Source: Lunularia cruciata
Lineage: Eukaryota > Streptophyta > Marchantiopsida > Lunulariales > Lunulariaceae
Length of the DNA: 64,000 nt
Direction: 5' to 3'
Assembly: GCA_948567375.1 (NCBI GenBank)
Contig: OX419756.1
Coordinates: 39,074,333 to 39,138,332 of the forward strand
Position 1 is the first letter of the stretch. Every line of letters begins with the position of its first letter. This document shows positions 26,201 through 36,256 of the stretch, piece after piece. Below the pieces are notes generated by a model. It was given only the letters and a program-made list of their open reading frames with translations, was not told the origin of the DNA and ran no database searches. The position numbers and the translations under genes are program-made.

Positions 26201-29200
26201 TATCTGGTTCCCATGGGCTGCAGACATTGTGGTTTTCAACGGTCGTTGGTGTTTTAAATGTATCTGGGTGTCCATTTGTTTTCAAGTTTATGATTGTGGC
26301 CATCATTAAACTGGACCTACTCAACCTTGAAGTGCGGGTCACTTCATCAGGAAATCGCATATATCTAGAGATTTCTCACCACTAGGTGTGAATGACGTCG
26401 TGCTGGTCCAGTCTTAAGTGCGCATTGAATCATTTCCTAACGAACGGGTTCCGTATTCATACATTCAATATATCCAGGCCTGCTCCCTTCTACCTATATC
26501 CAGGCCTGCTTCGATCTGTCTCAGAATAAACACCATCCACTCCGCTCTCGCATTGCTCCACTCCTCCCGTCCTCGACTGATTCCATCCCTATTATTTTTC
26601 ACTCGCTCTTGGTCTGCTTCATGGTTCAGACTTGACTTCCGATCTCTAGTGTTCCTGCCCGACTCCAGACTGTAGCTGATTTTCTTCGTTCACAGGTTGC
26701 TTATAGGTGGTCAATTGCTAATGGATTATATTTCTCGAAATTCGGTTGCATAGCTGTCACCGAATACACATTGTTTACTAGTTCTTTTGATATATATAAT
26801 GCTCACTCATGAGTTTTCGAGTAGAAACTCGGTATGAGGGGTACTGACAATTGCTCAGCTACTTCGGCACTGCGTGAGGCACTGATGAAGTCGCAGGTGT
26901 TTTCGTGAAGGTTTACTATGGCCGCCTTCTGCTTCCTCTTTGCTGTTTAGCGTCTCAGGACTCAAGCGTTCAAGCGTCCATAGCGCTTGTTGTGATATAC
27001 TTTATATCCAGTCCTTTTTTGCTTCGCTCTCGTTACCCTGTTACACTTCCACAGGTTTCTGCAGCCACACCATCCTATAGCTCTCGAATTGTTCCACTCC
27101 TCCATTCCCCAGCTAATTCCCTCCCTATTATTTTTCCTTCGCTCTTTGCCTGATTCATGGGACCTCTTGTGTATACAGTGTTCCTACCCGACTCCAGCCC
27201 ACGTTTTTTATTTTTATCGTTCATGCACTGCTTACTGGCAGTCTTTTACATAGCGTTACCTATTTCTCGCAGTTGTTTGCATAGAGTTCTCAATTTCATG
27301 GTGGTTTATTAGTCTGTTAGCCATATGTTATTCTCAATTTGTTTCAATTATGCCTTTGCTTCAAGTTACATTCGATGCATTCTACCTTATGGATTTCTCA
27401 CTATTCTAGCATTGTCAATTATGTACATTTTGCTTATCGATCATGTGCACCTCATGAGTTCTGGATAACCCGTTCCCAGAACGGCATCTGTTCTCGTATA
27501 CCTATATAGTGCTCCTACCCGACTCCAGCCCACGTCTTTTGTTTTTATCGTTCTCGCACTGCTCACTGGCAGTCTTTTACATAGCGTTACCTATTTCTCG
27601 CAGTTGTTTGCATAGAGTTTTCAATTTCATGGTGGTTTACTAGTCTGTTAGCCATATGTTATTCTCAATTTGTTTCAATTATGCCTTTGCTTCAAGTTAC
27701 ATTCGATGCATTCTACCTTATGGATTTCTCACTATTCTAGCATTGTCAATTATGTACATTTTGCTTATCGATCATGTGCACCTCATGAGTTCTGGATAAC
27801 CCGTTCCCAGAACGACATCTGTTCTCGTATACCTATATATATAGAGCAGAAGCCGTTCCCCGAACGGCTTCTGCTCTCATTTACCAATATAGTGCTCTCA
27901 TATCCTAATATATATAGTGTTCTCGAGATGTTGCTATTATGCCCTTTGCTTCAGGTTACATTCGCTGCATTCTACTTTAGGGATTCATCAATCTTCTCGT
28001 ATTGAGCATATCTTGGTTACCTTTCATATGCATTTAATGAGTTCTGGATCACCCGTTCCGTATGTGAAATGATTCTAGAGAAATTATAATCATGAGTTGC
28101 TTTATTGCGTGGCGCTTTAAATTGCTTTCATCGCAGGAACCATTGCGTGTGGCTATGGCTAATCATTTACGAAGCCTTCTGCAAGCTCTCAATGTGGGAG
28201 GCGACGTGTTGGAGCAAGCTGTCCAGCTTGTGACAAATGACAACCTTGATCTTGGGTGTGCCGTCATTGAGAAAGCTGCCACGGAGAAGGTCCGTTTCTT
28301 TCAGCAAATAGTTGCAGTAACATATTAAGAGTTGTGGGATTTCATTCTCATTCCTGGAGATTTTGTAAGACGCAGGTTAAGGAAATTTGATGAAGTATCT
28401 TGTGGTTCTACAGGCGCTCCGAGACCTGGAAGATGCCATTGGCCCATCTTTAGCGCTTCGCAGGAAGCAGCGAGAAGCTTTGGGTGCTACTTACTATGAT
28501 GCTTCAACCTACTCGCAAGGAAATCTTGCGCGATTGCCCGAAGCTCTGAGGCCCAAGCCCGGCCGTTTGTCCAATCCACAACAACGTGTTTATGAGGCAA
28601 GTCTTTGTCGTTATTTATTTCCTGCTCAATTTCCAGAACGTGATTCTTTCTTCTACACACAATGTACCTCGGTGCTTTTATCCCCACGCCTTATTCAATT
28701 CGGTGGCAACGCTGGTGCAGGACTTTGCAAGGTTGCCTTGGCAAAACCAGCCAAGTCAAGGACCTGTAGCCCCAGTTGGTCCTGCCGCTCCACCTGGAGT
28801 CTCTCCTTTAGGGCCTGGTGCCAGTCGCGGACCGTACATTGTAACGTCTGGTCAAGGTTCAGGAACTTCATTTACCGGTGCTGGTGCGACTCCTCCTACA
28901 ACTGGGCTGGGGGTTGTGGCACAGACGTCTGAGCTTAGCTCCGATGATGTGGAGCATCATGCTAGCGCCTCGATGAGGTTCTATATGAACACCTATCTCA
29001 CATCATTAGGTCACTGAATTCAATTTTTTGCTCCCTGGTTATCTAATTGTCTATCAATTTTGGACATTGCATGCAAAAACCCAAATTGCCGCACTTCCAC
29101 CACTCGTGGAAGCATGCCTCCTTCAGTAATCTGATGTGATATTTATATGATATTTTCAACCACTTCTCTCATGTCTAATCCTCTTCTCCTGATTGATTGC

Positions 29201-32200
29201 ATGGGAATATAACGTGGCGTTTATCTCACGCAGTTTCACTCCAGTCGGATCAGTCATCGCAACTGACGGAGCATCTCGTCCAACTCAGGATGGGGCGGGA
29301 GGATTAGGTGGCTACCCAATTGTTGGGAGTCCTACGCTTGAAGGGCCTGCTCATGAGGCCAACACAGCACCAAAGGTTCGTAATCACGTTTCACTCGCGC
29401 GTTGACAATATCAGTGAGGCCAATATATCTCACTCATGAGTTGTAAGTTCAAACCAGTCTCAGTCCTTGGAATTTTGTTTCAATAACTGTATAGTAATCA
29501 TTTGAGTTTTGATCACAGACTGCTGTGCCTCCGATTGTCCCGTCTCCATCTCCACCTTTACCAGCTGAGTCGTTAAGTACCACTGCAGCTGAACCTTCTG
29601 TGACTACTGGAGAGGCCATAGACAAATATCAGATTGTGGTCCAGAAGGTAATTTCTATCTCATGGATTTTATGAGTTCTTTCAGGCTATTGCGCTACGCT
29701 TTTCAATGGCATATCAATTGCTGTCAATTAGAAGACATCATTCTTTGATTTGCCTTCCAAGCTCCGCCAGATTTGTATCTAGCGGAGCTTGGAAGGTCTT
29801 GTAAATTTTGAGTCAACATCTGGTCAATTTTGAGCTTAATTATATTTCCTGGCTTGATACTCACAGTTGGTTACAATGTTATGTTCGGTTATCAGTTGGA
29901 CGCAGCTGTTTCAAAGGTTGCAACGGCATCATTTGCTTCCCTCCCGTCTGATCATGAAATCCAGGTTGGTTTATTGGTCATATTTTGACATTCCACCTAT
30001 CAGTATGGGTCTCCAAGGTCCCCCATGAAGCGGGTCGTATCTGCTGACCTAAGCTACATCATTTAGCTCCATATCTTTGAGTTTGTCTGATAAGTGAAAG
30101 CTGCTTGTTTCCGAAGGTGTTGTATTCTCTCTGTCCCCTTGTACATGTCTGATAACAAGCTGCTTGCTCTTGATTACTCTTGATTGCTCTTGATTTAAAG
30201 CAACTCGTTAATCCTAGACCTAGCAGTAGTACTAATCCATGACTTACTCTCTGTCCTTACGGACATAGCAATTTATGGATTAGTTCTCTCCTTTGTCTTG
30301 CAAAGTGCTGACTATAAGGGGAATACATTGTTGTCGGATGTTGCTGCTGTGCAGAGTCTCGTGATGGAGATACCGGAGATTATTACACAATGTATCAGTA
30401 GGGATGAAGCTGCCTTGGCAATCGCACAAAAGGTGGGCAAAGGGGTCTATTTCATTTAGTACAAGGAAGGCGAGATCGGACGTGAAATTGATAAAATCAG
30501 TTTCTTCTTCTTGCCTTTTCCTATCAAGACAGGAGGTGCAAAATCGAAACGGGGATGGAGTTGTTCGTAGGGCATGGAATTGCTACTCCTAGAATCAGGG
30601 GTGAAGAAGTATGATTATTGAGCTTTATTCTTGGCTGCCGAAACCCATTAGTTCTGAATTGCTAAACACCATTCGTCCATGATGCGCCATACACAGGTCT
30701 TCAAGCGCTTGTATGAGAATACTGCAAGTCATCTGCATGTCTCTGCTCATCTAGCAATCCTGGAGGCTATAAGAGACGTTTGCAAGCGCGTGGTGAAGGA
30801 GCTCACTAGCTGGGTAGGAACCCTTCGTGTTATTTTAGAGAGAGATATATACCTATATATGTGATACGAACCAACGTCTTCCATATTCATACACCCAATT
30901 TATGTAATATGTTATGTCAGGTATTTTATCCGGAAAGAAGTTAAATGCGGAAGCGTCGTCTATTTTATTGTCAGAGTTTTTCAACTCAGATGTCGCGTGT
31001 TGTGAGTTGTGCAGGTGATATACTCAGCTGAGGAAAGAAAGTTCAACAGGGAGATAACGGTTGGCCTTATTAGATCAGAGCTCATTTATCTCACTGATTA
31101 CAACCTTCACTTGGCGAAGCTTATGGATGGAGGCCGCAACAGTAAGCTTCCTTAGCCCTAAACATGTACCCCTCTTTAACTTCAGAAATTTTGCTTTCGT
31201 ATAGAATGTAATACGACAGAACAATCGGATCTGTGCAGATTCAGCACTTGAGTTCTCCATGTATCTCGTGAAGACTTGCGTGGTTGAGGGTGGTGGTGTT
31301 AGCAACAATGAATTCCAGAACGTCATCGACGTCCTGGGAAAGGTAACTTATCTTTAAGACTAGTCTTCTCATTTTTTATGCACCTTGTGGAGAACGTCGA
31401 GGAGAAGCTTCAGCGGGTATTTCTGACTAGCAGTTATTTCTCCGAGGAGACCTGTAAATATTGAGTCTGTGGGGAGATATAAACTTTCCTTCAGGAGCGA
31501 CTCTGAGAAATTCATTTCGTATGACTCTGAGGAAAGTTGCGTTTCCTCGATTCCTAAGACGATCGGTTTTACAGCTTGCGGCGAGACCAGGGTCTCCCGA
31601 GGCTTTGCAGCAGCTAGTTGAGGTAGCCAAGAATACGACAAGTGCTGCACCTCAAAGTGCAGCCGCGAGTAAAGAAGATAAGGCCAGAGTTATGAAAGAC
31701 AAGAAGGTGAGCACACTCATCACCACGCTTTCTATTCCTCACGTTCCAGATGTTGGCTACTGCGTAGATCATTACGTTTTCTGGGCTTTACGGCTTAGAT
31801 ATAGACTATGACATAGATGATACTGAATCTACTCAAGGACGGCTGCTAATATTGGTCCATAGTTAGCGTAAATTACTGTTTCCAACCCATTTTTCAATAG
31901 TATGTGATAATGGAGGTTCAGCTGAATCGATGACGATGAACATAACCAGATGTACGTTTGGATGTGTTCCAGTTGCCATCTAGCCGTCCGGTGGGACTCA
32001 GAGATGATAGCAAGATCACTAACCGTGATATTACTGCCACAGATCCTGCTGGACTCCGTAGCCAGGTTATATATCTTTACTTTATTTGTGTTTGTGTTGT
32101 GTTGAGAATTTATTGGACCGTTAGCGTTGGTGCCTAAGCACTGACAACCGCTAGAAGACTGATATTTTTGACTAATTGATGTATGCCGTTCCCACAGGTC

Positions 32201-35200
32201 GCAGGACTTTTCGACGAATGGGTCCGCATATGTGATGCTCCTGGTGCAAATGACAAGGCTTATGCTGTTTATATGTCTCAACTTCAACACTCAGGAATGC
32301 TCAAAGGCGATGATGTTTCTGATCGATTCTTCCGTATTCTGATGGTCATTTCCTTTTCACAAGCACCTAGTTTGAATCTCATGCACATCCTGAAGTTGAA
32401 TCGACTTCTTATACCGAGCCTGTTCCCTATGTTCCTACTTAACATTGGTGCTCGCCTACAATACAATGAACAAAACTGCTGTAAGCTAACAGCAGTTTTG
32501 TAAGAGATATTACCTACTTCAAATTGCTTACTTGATATTGAGCGTTAGCTCCCTACCTGTTATTATTGCTGAAAGTAGTTGTACGTCCTGGCAGGAACTG
32601 GCAGTGACCCATTGCTTGAATGCTGAGAGTATGCAAAGCCAGGAAAGCTCAGGTCCCCCAGGACAGGCTGGCCAAGCTCTGTCCTTTGCTGCTATCGACA
32701 TGTACGCAAAACTTGTGGTCCTTCTAGTAAAGGTATGTAATGTTGGATCTTCTTTAACATCATGAAAGGATGCATGTCGGTGGAGTCCCGGCTTGTTTCA
32801 TTGTGCCTGATCTTAAATCAACAGAGAAAGCAGGCAAGTTGCTTTTCTTGTGGGGACCGTCGGAGCAAACTTCTGTAAGACCCTGCTGAAAGAATTCTGG
32901 AACTGTGCAGTACTACGCCGTAGATCCTGCAATGAGCAAAGTGGCCCTACTCAACAAGGTACAGGGTTGACAACCGAGCATCGTATACTCCGTAGTAGAG
33001 TGTGCTTAGCAATCTTTTCCGTGAGAGGTACTGTGTTGGCTCCACTATGACTCGTGCCTCAGACAAAACCATGTGTTTCTTCACTCTCGCTTCCAGGTAT
33101 TGAACGTTACGGTAAAAGTCATTCAAAGAGATGCTGACGAGAAGAAGACGACGTTTCATCCACGACCATACTTTAGACTCTTCGTCACTTGGTTGATGGA
33201 CTTCAACTCAGCAGATCCTGCACTGGATTCCAGTAACTATCAGGTGATTTGCGGGCAACTGTAGCTCGTTTTGCAATACAGTTAATGTCAGTTACCCATG
33301 GATTGTTGTTACAATTTCTTAATGCGGCGTATCTTTTCCTCAGGTTCTTACGGCCTTTGGCAATGCCTTGCTGGCTCTACAGCCACTTAGAGTACCTGGC
33401 TGGAGGTGAGAGCCTCAAACTCATAATTGAGGATGAATTTTTGTCTTCTTGGTTTCTCTTTACAGCAGGATGTAACTTGTCCGCACAGTTTTGTTTTGCT
33501 ATCTCCTTTCCACGGGTGCAGACATCTTATGGAACCCCACAAAGGGGAGTAATAATTAAGAATCACTTTGGTATCTTGTACAGCTTTGCGTGGTTGGAAC
33601 TCATCAGCCACCGCATTTTTATGCCAAAGTTGCTTCTTAGCAATTCTCCGAAGGGATGGCCTTTGTTCCAGAGGCTCCTTGTTGCACTTTTCAAGTTCAT
33701 GGAGCCCTATTTGAGAAATGCTGATCTTAGTGACCCGGTATGTGTATTGCTTTACAAACCGTTATAGTTATTCAAAGTTTTTCTAGTCCCGAGGACACAC
33801 GATTTGAATCGCGTGTCATCCCAAATTTATTGCCTTGCTTTGAAGTCGCGAGATCTTCTTCACATGTGGTTCCCTGAGTCCTGGTTATATTTGCTATGCT
33901 GTAGGTACGGCTTCTCTACAAGGGAACACTTAGGGTACTTCTTGTGTTACTCCACGACTTTCCGGAGTTCCTCTGCGATTATCACTTCAGCTTTTGCGAT
34001 GTCATCCCCCCAAGTTGCATCCAAATGCGCAATCTTATTCTCAGTGCCTTCCCGCGGAACATGCGTCTACCTGATCCATTCACGCCCAATTTGAAGGTGA
34101 GGTCGTGCGATATCTTGAAAGCTTAAAATGGTCTTTGGGGTTTCTTGCGGATTCCGTGCGATTGTGCTTTGTTCTCTATGAAGGATCCGTCGTACTGAAG
34201 TGCATCGGAAATGGATACCCGCTACAGGTGGACCTTCTACCAGAAATTAGTCAAGGTCCTCGAATTCTTTCCGATGTCGAAGCGGCTTTGAAGAACAAGC
34301 AGCTCAAGGCGGAAATTGATGACTATTTGAAGGTCATTTGCCTATTCTTCGTGTGTTGGTCTTTCCAGTTATTAAAATATAGCAACAAGAACTGAAAGCG
34401 ATGTGATATTCTAGTGCAGAGCGAGGAACTTTAGATTTGGGGAGGGGGTGCACCTATGGTGTATCTTGTGATGACTTGCTTTCAAAGAAAAGAATAGTTC
34501 AATGATCGCAAGAAAACTGTTTAAATTCTTTTGTTTAGTTCTCACAACTTTCTTTGTTACCTGACACAGACTCGACAACCTCACTCATTATTGTCAGTGG
34601 ATCTCAAACAACGCTTGATGCTCTCACAACATGAAGCCGTACCATGCGGGACAAGATACAATGTACCCCTCATCAATGCTCTCGTCCTTTACGTAGGGAT
34701 GCAGGTAAGACTCAACGTCTCCTCGACTACGTTAGGAAGCATGTGTGTTCATTTTTGAGGTCCGTTGCTTCTGGGAATAATTCATCCCTTTGTTGATCGG
34801 GGCATCGAATGTTTGTTGATGTAGATAATAGATTTTCTTGATACTAGATACAAATATTGGCACCGAATGGTTTCAGTTGGCAATACGTTTATACTAAGTA
34901 GGTTTTATCTTTTATCATTGCAGGCAATTCAACAGCTTCAGAGCAAAACAACTCCTCAGCAACTCGCCGTACCGACGGCACCCATCACTCATAGTGCACC
35001 AATGGACATATTTCAAATGCTGATTGTTGAACTGGACACCGAAGGGCGATATTTGTTCCTAAATGCAGTTGCAAACCAACTTCGATACCCAAACAATCAC
35101 ACGCATTATTTCTCTTGTGTTCTCCTGTATCTGTTTGCGGAGGCCAATCAGGTGAGGTTTCGCTAGAGGTAGAGTTTTAGTTTAGAGCTTAGAGTTTTCT

Positions 35201-36256
35201 GGCCAGGTCGGAGTTTTGGATCATGTTTGAAGTCCTGCATTTACTGATGCAAGAGGCTGTTTGTGGTAACGAAAAGGGCCCTTACCTCTAATATACAACT
35301 TTATGAAATCGAGTTGTACAATGTGCATATCATTTCTTACATACATCCCCTGCATATAAGGACGTCCTTACTTCCGCTTACTTCCGCTCATCTTCGTAGT
35401 GTTATATTCACTTACAATCCATTTGCTTAGGTTCAATTTGTTTCGATTTGCATACGGTCATGCATGCATTTCATATGCACGTTCTCAGTTCCATACTTAG
35501 TGGGTTCTGTATCCTCCGTTCTTCGAACTGCCGTGCTTTCATTTCTCAAATACATCCCTTGCAATGTATCAATTTCCGTTCCTGCTTTCTGTCACTTCCA
35601 CTTCCGATTCTATCTTCCGCTATGTATTTCCTTGCGTGATTAACTTCAGGTCAATTTGCATACTTTCATGGTGGAATTTAAACTTCATATGTACGTTCTC
35701 GGTTCCTTACAAAGTGGGTCCTGTATCCCCCGTTCTTCGAACGGCTTCTGCTCCCGTTGTTCAAATACATCCCCCTGCGCGCATGTTGATTGTTGTGGTA
35801 CCAGAGATGTCAAACTAACGGGCAATGTTATCACTTGCAGGAGATTATTCAAGAGCAAATCACAAGGGTGCTATTGGAACGGCTTATCGTGAACCGCCCC
35901 CACCCGTGGGGTTTGTTAATAACTTTCATAGAGCTCATCAAGGTAATGGGCCGCCATCACAGTTTCAACTTTTAGATAATTGTTTTCTGCTCCTAATGCG
36001 CAGTCTAAAGAAAGACTAGGTTCTCTATGTACTCTCTTGGCCTACATGGGTTTACAGACGAACTTACATCTTTCTGTGTACACGGGAAATTGTGCAGAAT
36101 CCTCGCTACAATTTTTGGAGTCATGGTTTCACGAGGTGTGCTCCAGAAATCGAGAAGTTGTTTGAGTCAGTTGCACGCTCGTGTATGGGGCCCCCACTGA
36201 AACCTTCTGAAGATGATCTCTCTTCGGGCCTTTCGTCCGAAGGTATCAAGGTCTAG
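11286..36256 (+). CDS. NOT1: CCR4-NOT complex subunit 1 (NOT1), 51 coding exons
   Basis: Scaffold of the CCR4-NOT complex, which removes mRNA poly-A tails and represses translation in the cytoplasm. Exons (all join in phase): 11286-11384, 12262-12565, 12736-12964, 13071-13410, 13566-13679, 14370-14498, 14627-14818, 14942-15136, 15371-15508, 15642-15776, 16472-16725, 20567-20670, 20931-21025, 21182-21535, 21983-22207, 22403-22505, 22888-22985, 23093-23238, 23411-23519, 23706-23852, 24064-24111, 24243-24371, 24630-24824, 25054-25197, 25305-25390, 25680-25785, 25966-26061, 28137-28289, 28414-28596, 28721-28977, 29234-29375, 29519-29647, 29896-29964, 30355-30432, 30697-30813, 31015-31141, 31239-31342, 31575-31706, 31973-32065, 32198-32344, 32595-32732, 32911-32958, 33097-33243, 33344-33405, 33584-33737, 33905-34096, 34228-34332, 34570-34704, 34924-35151, 35841-35942, 36098-36256. 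They sum to 7515 nt, or 2504 residues, close to plant NOT1 (about 2400). The start is chosen because the first exon (ending FELSQ) leads directly into the conserved [13 protein letters not shown] of exon 2. Residues such as [17 protein letters not shown] and [19 protein letters not shown] identify the family beyond doubt. All introns are GT-AG except intron 29 (GC-AG). There is no frameshift or premature stop, so the gene looks functional. Confidence 0.95.
15777..16471 (+). repeat. NOT1 intron 10 with a pyrimidine-rich intronic repeat
   Basis: This 695-bp intron contains one clear copy of the intronic repeat family seen in introns 11, 27 and 49. The sequence gagttctggataacc precedes a small palindrome CCGTTC-CCC-GAACGG (16086-16100), followed by cttctgctctcat. 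No coding potential is visible. Confidence 0.75.
16580..21340 (+). other. NOT1 TTP-binding-type MIF4G-like domain (exons 11-14)
   Basis: Exons 11-14, about residues 660-820, encode the helical repeat that in animal CNOT1 binds tristetraprolin-type adaptors. Recognisable pieces are [39 protein letters not shown] and [18 protein letters not shown]. The domain is split by the 3.8-kb intron 11. After it, exons 14-16 encode a Ser/Gln/Pro-rich linker with runs of glutamine, as is usual between NOT1 domains. Confidence 0.75.
16726..20566 (+). repeat. NOT1 intron 11 (3.8 kb) filled with repeats
   Basis: The longest intron is pyrimidine-rich on the sense strand and consists largely of overlapping, diverged repeat units. 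The marker motif, a 6-bp inverted repeat CCGTTC-N3-GAACGG preceded by gagttctgga and followed by cttctgctctcat or a variant, occurs at about 17368, 17852, 19074, 19471, 19925 and 20065. The 140 bp before the motif at 17757-17900 and 18970-19105 are nearly identical. Many open frames here are artefacts of the pyrimidine bias. I recognise no transposase, reverse transcriptase or RNA gene. Confidence 0.8.
22888..24680 (+). other. NOT1 CAF1-binding MIF4G domain (exons 17-23)
   Basis: About residues 1005-1255 form the MIF4G fold that docks the CAF1 deadenylase and a DDX6-type helicase in studied eukaryotes. Conserved pieces are [61 protein letters not shown] and [18 protein letters not shown]. This is the best conserved part of the protein and is spread over seven small exons. 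Confidence 0.9.
27181..27842 (+). repeat. 331-bp tandem duplication inside intron 27
   Basis: The phrase actccagcccacg occurs at 27191 and 27522, and the following 310 bp agree at all but a few positions. The period is 331 bp. The near identity shows a recent duplication compared with the other diverged repeats in this intron. Confidence 0.9.
27843..27877. repeat. Perfect 16-bp inverted repeat with 3-nt loop
   Basis: The arms agagcagaagccgttc (27843-27858) and gaacggcttctgctct (27862-27877) are perfectly complementary and flank CCC. The right arm is the common intronic repeat; the left arm is an inverted copy of it, so the hairpin is a head-to-head junction of two repeat ends. Confidence 0.9.
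28597..28720 (+). other. GC-AG intron of NOT1
   Basis: Exon 29 ends in TATGAG followed by GCAAGT, and exon 30 begins after GCTGGTGCAG. Protein continuity (QQRVYE then [10 protein letters not shown]) fixes both borders, so the donor is GC rather than GT. The surrounding bases AG|GCAAGT match the usual GC donor consensus. It is the only non-GT donor among 50 introns here. Confidence 0.9.
29753..29796. repeat. Perfect 15-bp hairpin in intron 32
   Basis: The arms ccttccaagctccgc (29753-29767) and gcggagcttggaagg (29782-29796) pair perfectly. After one mismatch, an inner AGAT/ATCT stem closes a TTGT loop, giving about 20 paired positions in 44 nt. It lies in sense orientation within an intron of a well-expressed type of gene. 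No tandem target duplications are obvious. Confidence 0.9.
32470..32501. repeat. Perfect 13-bp hairpin in intron 40
   Basis: The arms acaaaactgctgt (32470-32482) and acagcagttttgt (32489-32501) flank a 6-nt loop. The right arm ends in T-rich sequence. Confidence 0.85.
33794..33817. repeat. 11-bp imperfect hairpin in intron 45
   Basis: The segments gacacacgatt and aatcgcgtgtc pair except for one position, with a 2-nt spacer. This is a short inverted repeat of no evident function. Confidence 0.7.
35152..35840 (+). repeat. NOT1 intron 49 with two intronic repeat units
   Basis: Two diverged copies of the intron repeat lie at about 35455-35560 and 35680-35775. Each has a tatgtacgttctc-like lead, a gggttctgtatc stretch and the palindrome CCGTTC-TTC-GAACGG or a one-base variant. 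This is the last large intron of the gene. Confidence 0.75.

Larger units (their letters stand above)
26062..28136 (+). repeat. NOT1 intron 27 (2.1 kb) with the same repeats
   Basis: The intron shares with intron 11 a block that begins in a tcgagtagaaactcgg-like palindrome (about 26815) and runs to about 27200, matching 18325-18750. It also holds several copies of the CCGTTC-N3-GAACGG unit, a 331-bp tandem duplication (27181-27842) and a perfect hairpin (27843-27877). There is no coding potential. Confidence 0.8.
25305..28596 (+). other. NOT1 DUF3819 / CN9BD region (exons 25-29)
   Basis: About residues 1345-1550 match the DUF3819 helical bundle, which binds the CAF40/CNOT9 subunit. Diagnostic pieces are [40 protein letters not shown] and [13 protein letters not shown]. 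The region contains the 2.1-kb repeat-rich intron 27. A proline/glycine-rich linker follows in exons 30-32. Confidence 0.85.
33097..36256 (+). other. NOT1 C-terminal superfamily homology domain (exons 43-51)
   Basis: About residues 2078-2504 form the Not1 C-terminal domain that recruits NOT2 and NOT3/5. Conserved pieces are [58 protein letters not shown] and the final [20 protein letters not shown] short acidic, Ser-rich tail ends the protein at a TAG codon at 36254. Confidence 0.9.

Noticed and set aside
28586..29017. 143-codon frame around NOT1 exon 30 read as a separate gene
   Set aside because: Its conserved part is exon 30 of NOT1; the first 45 codons are the GC-AG intron read through.
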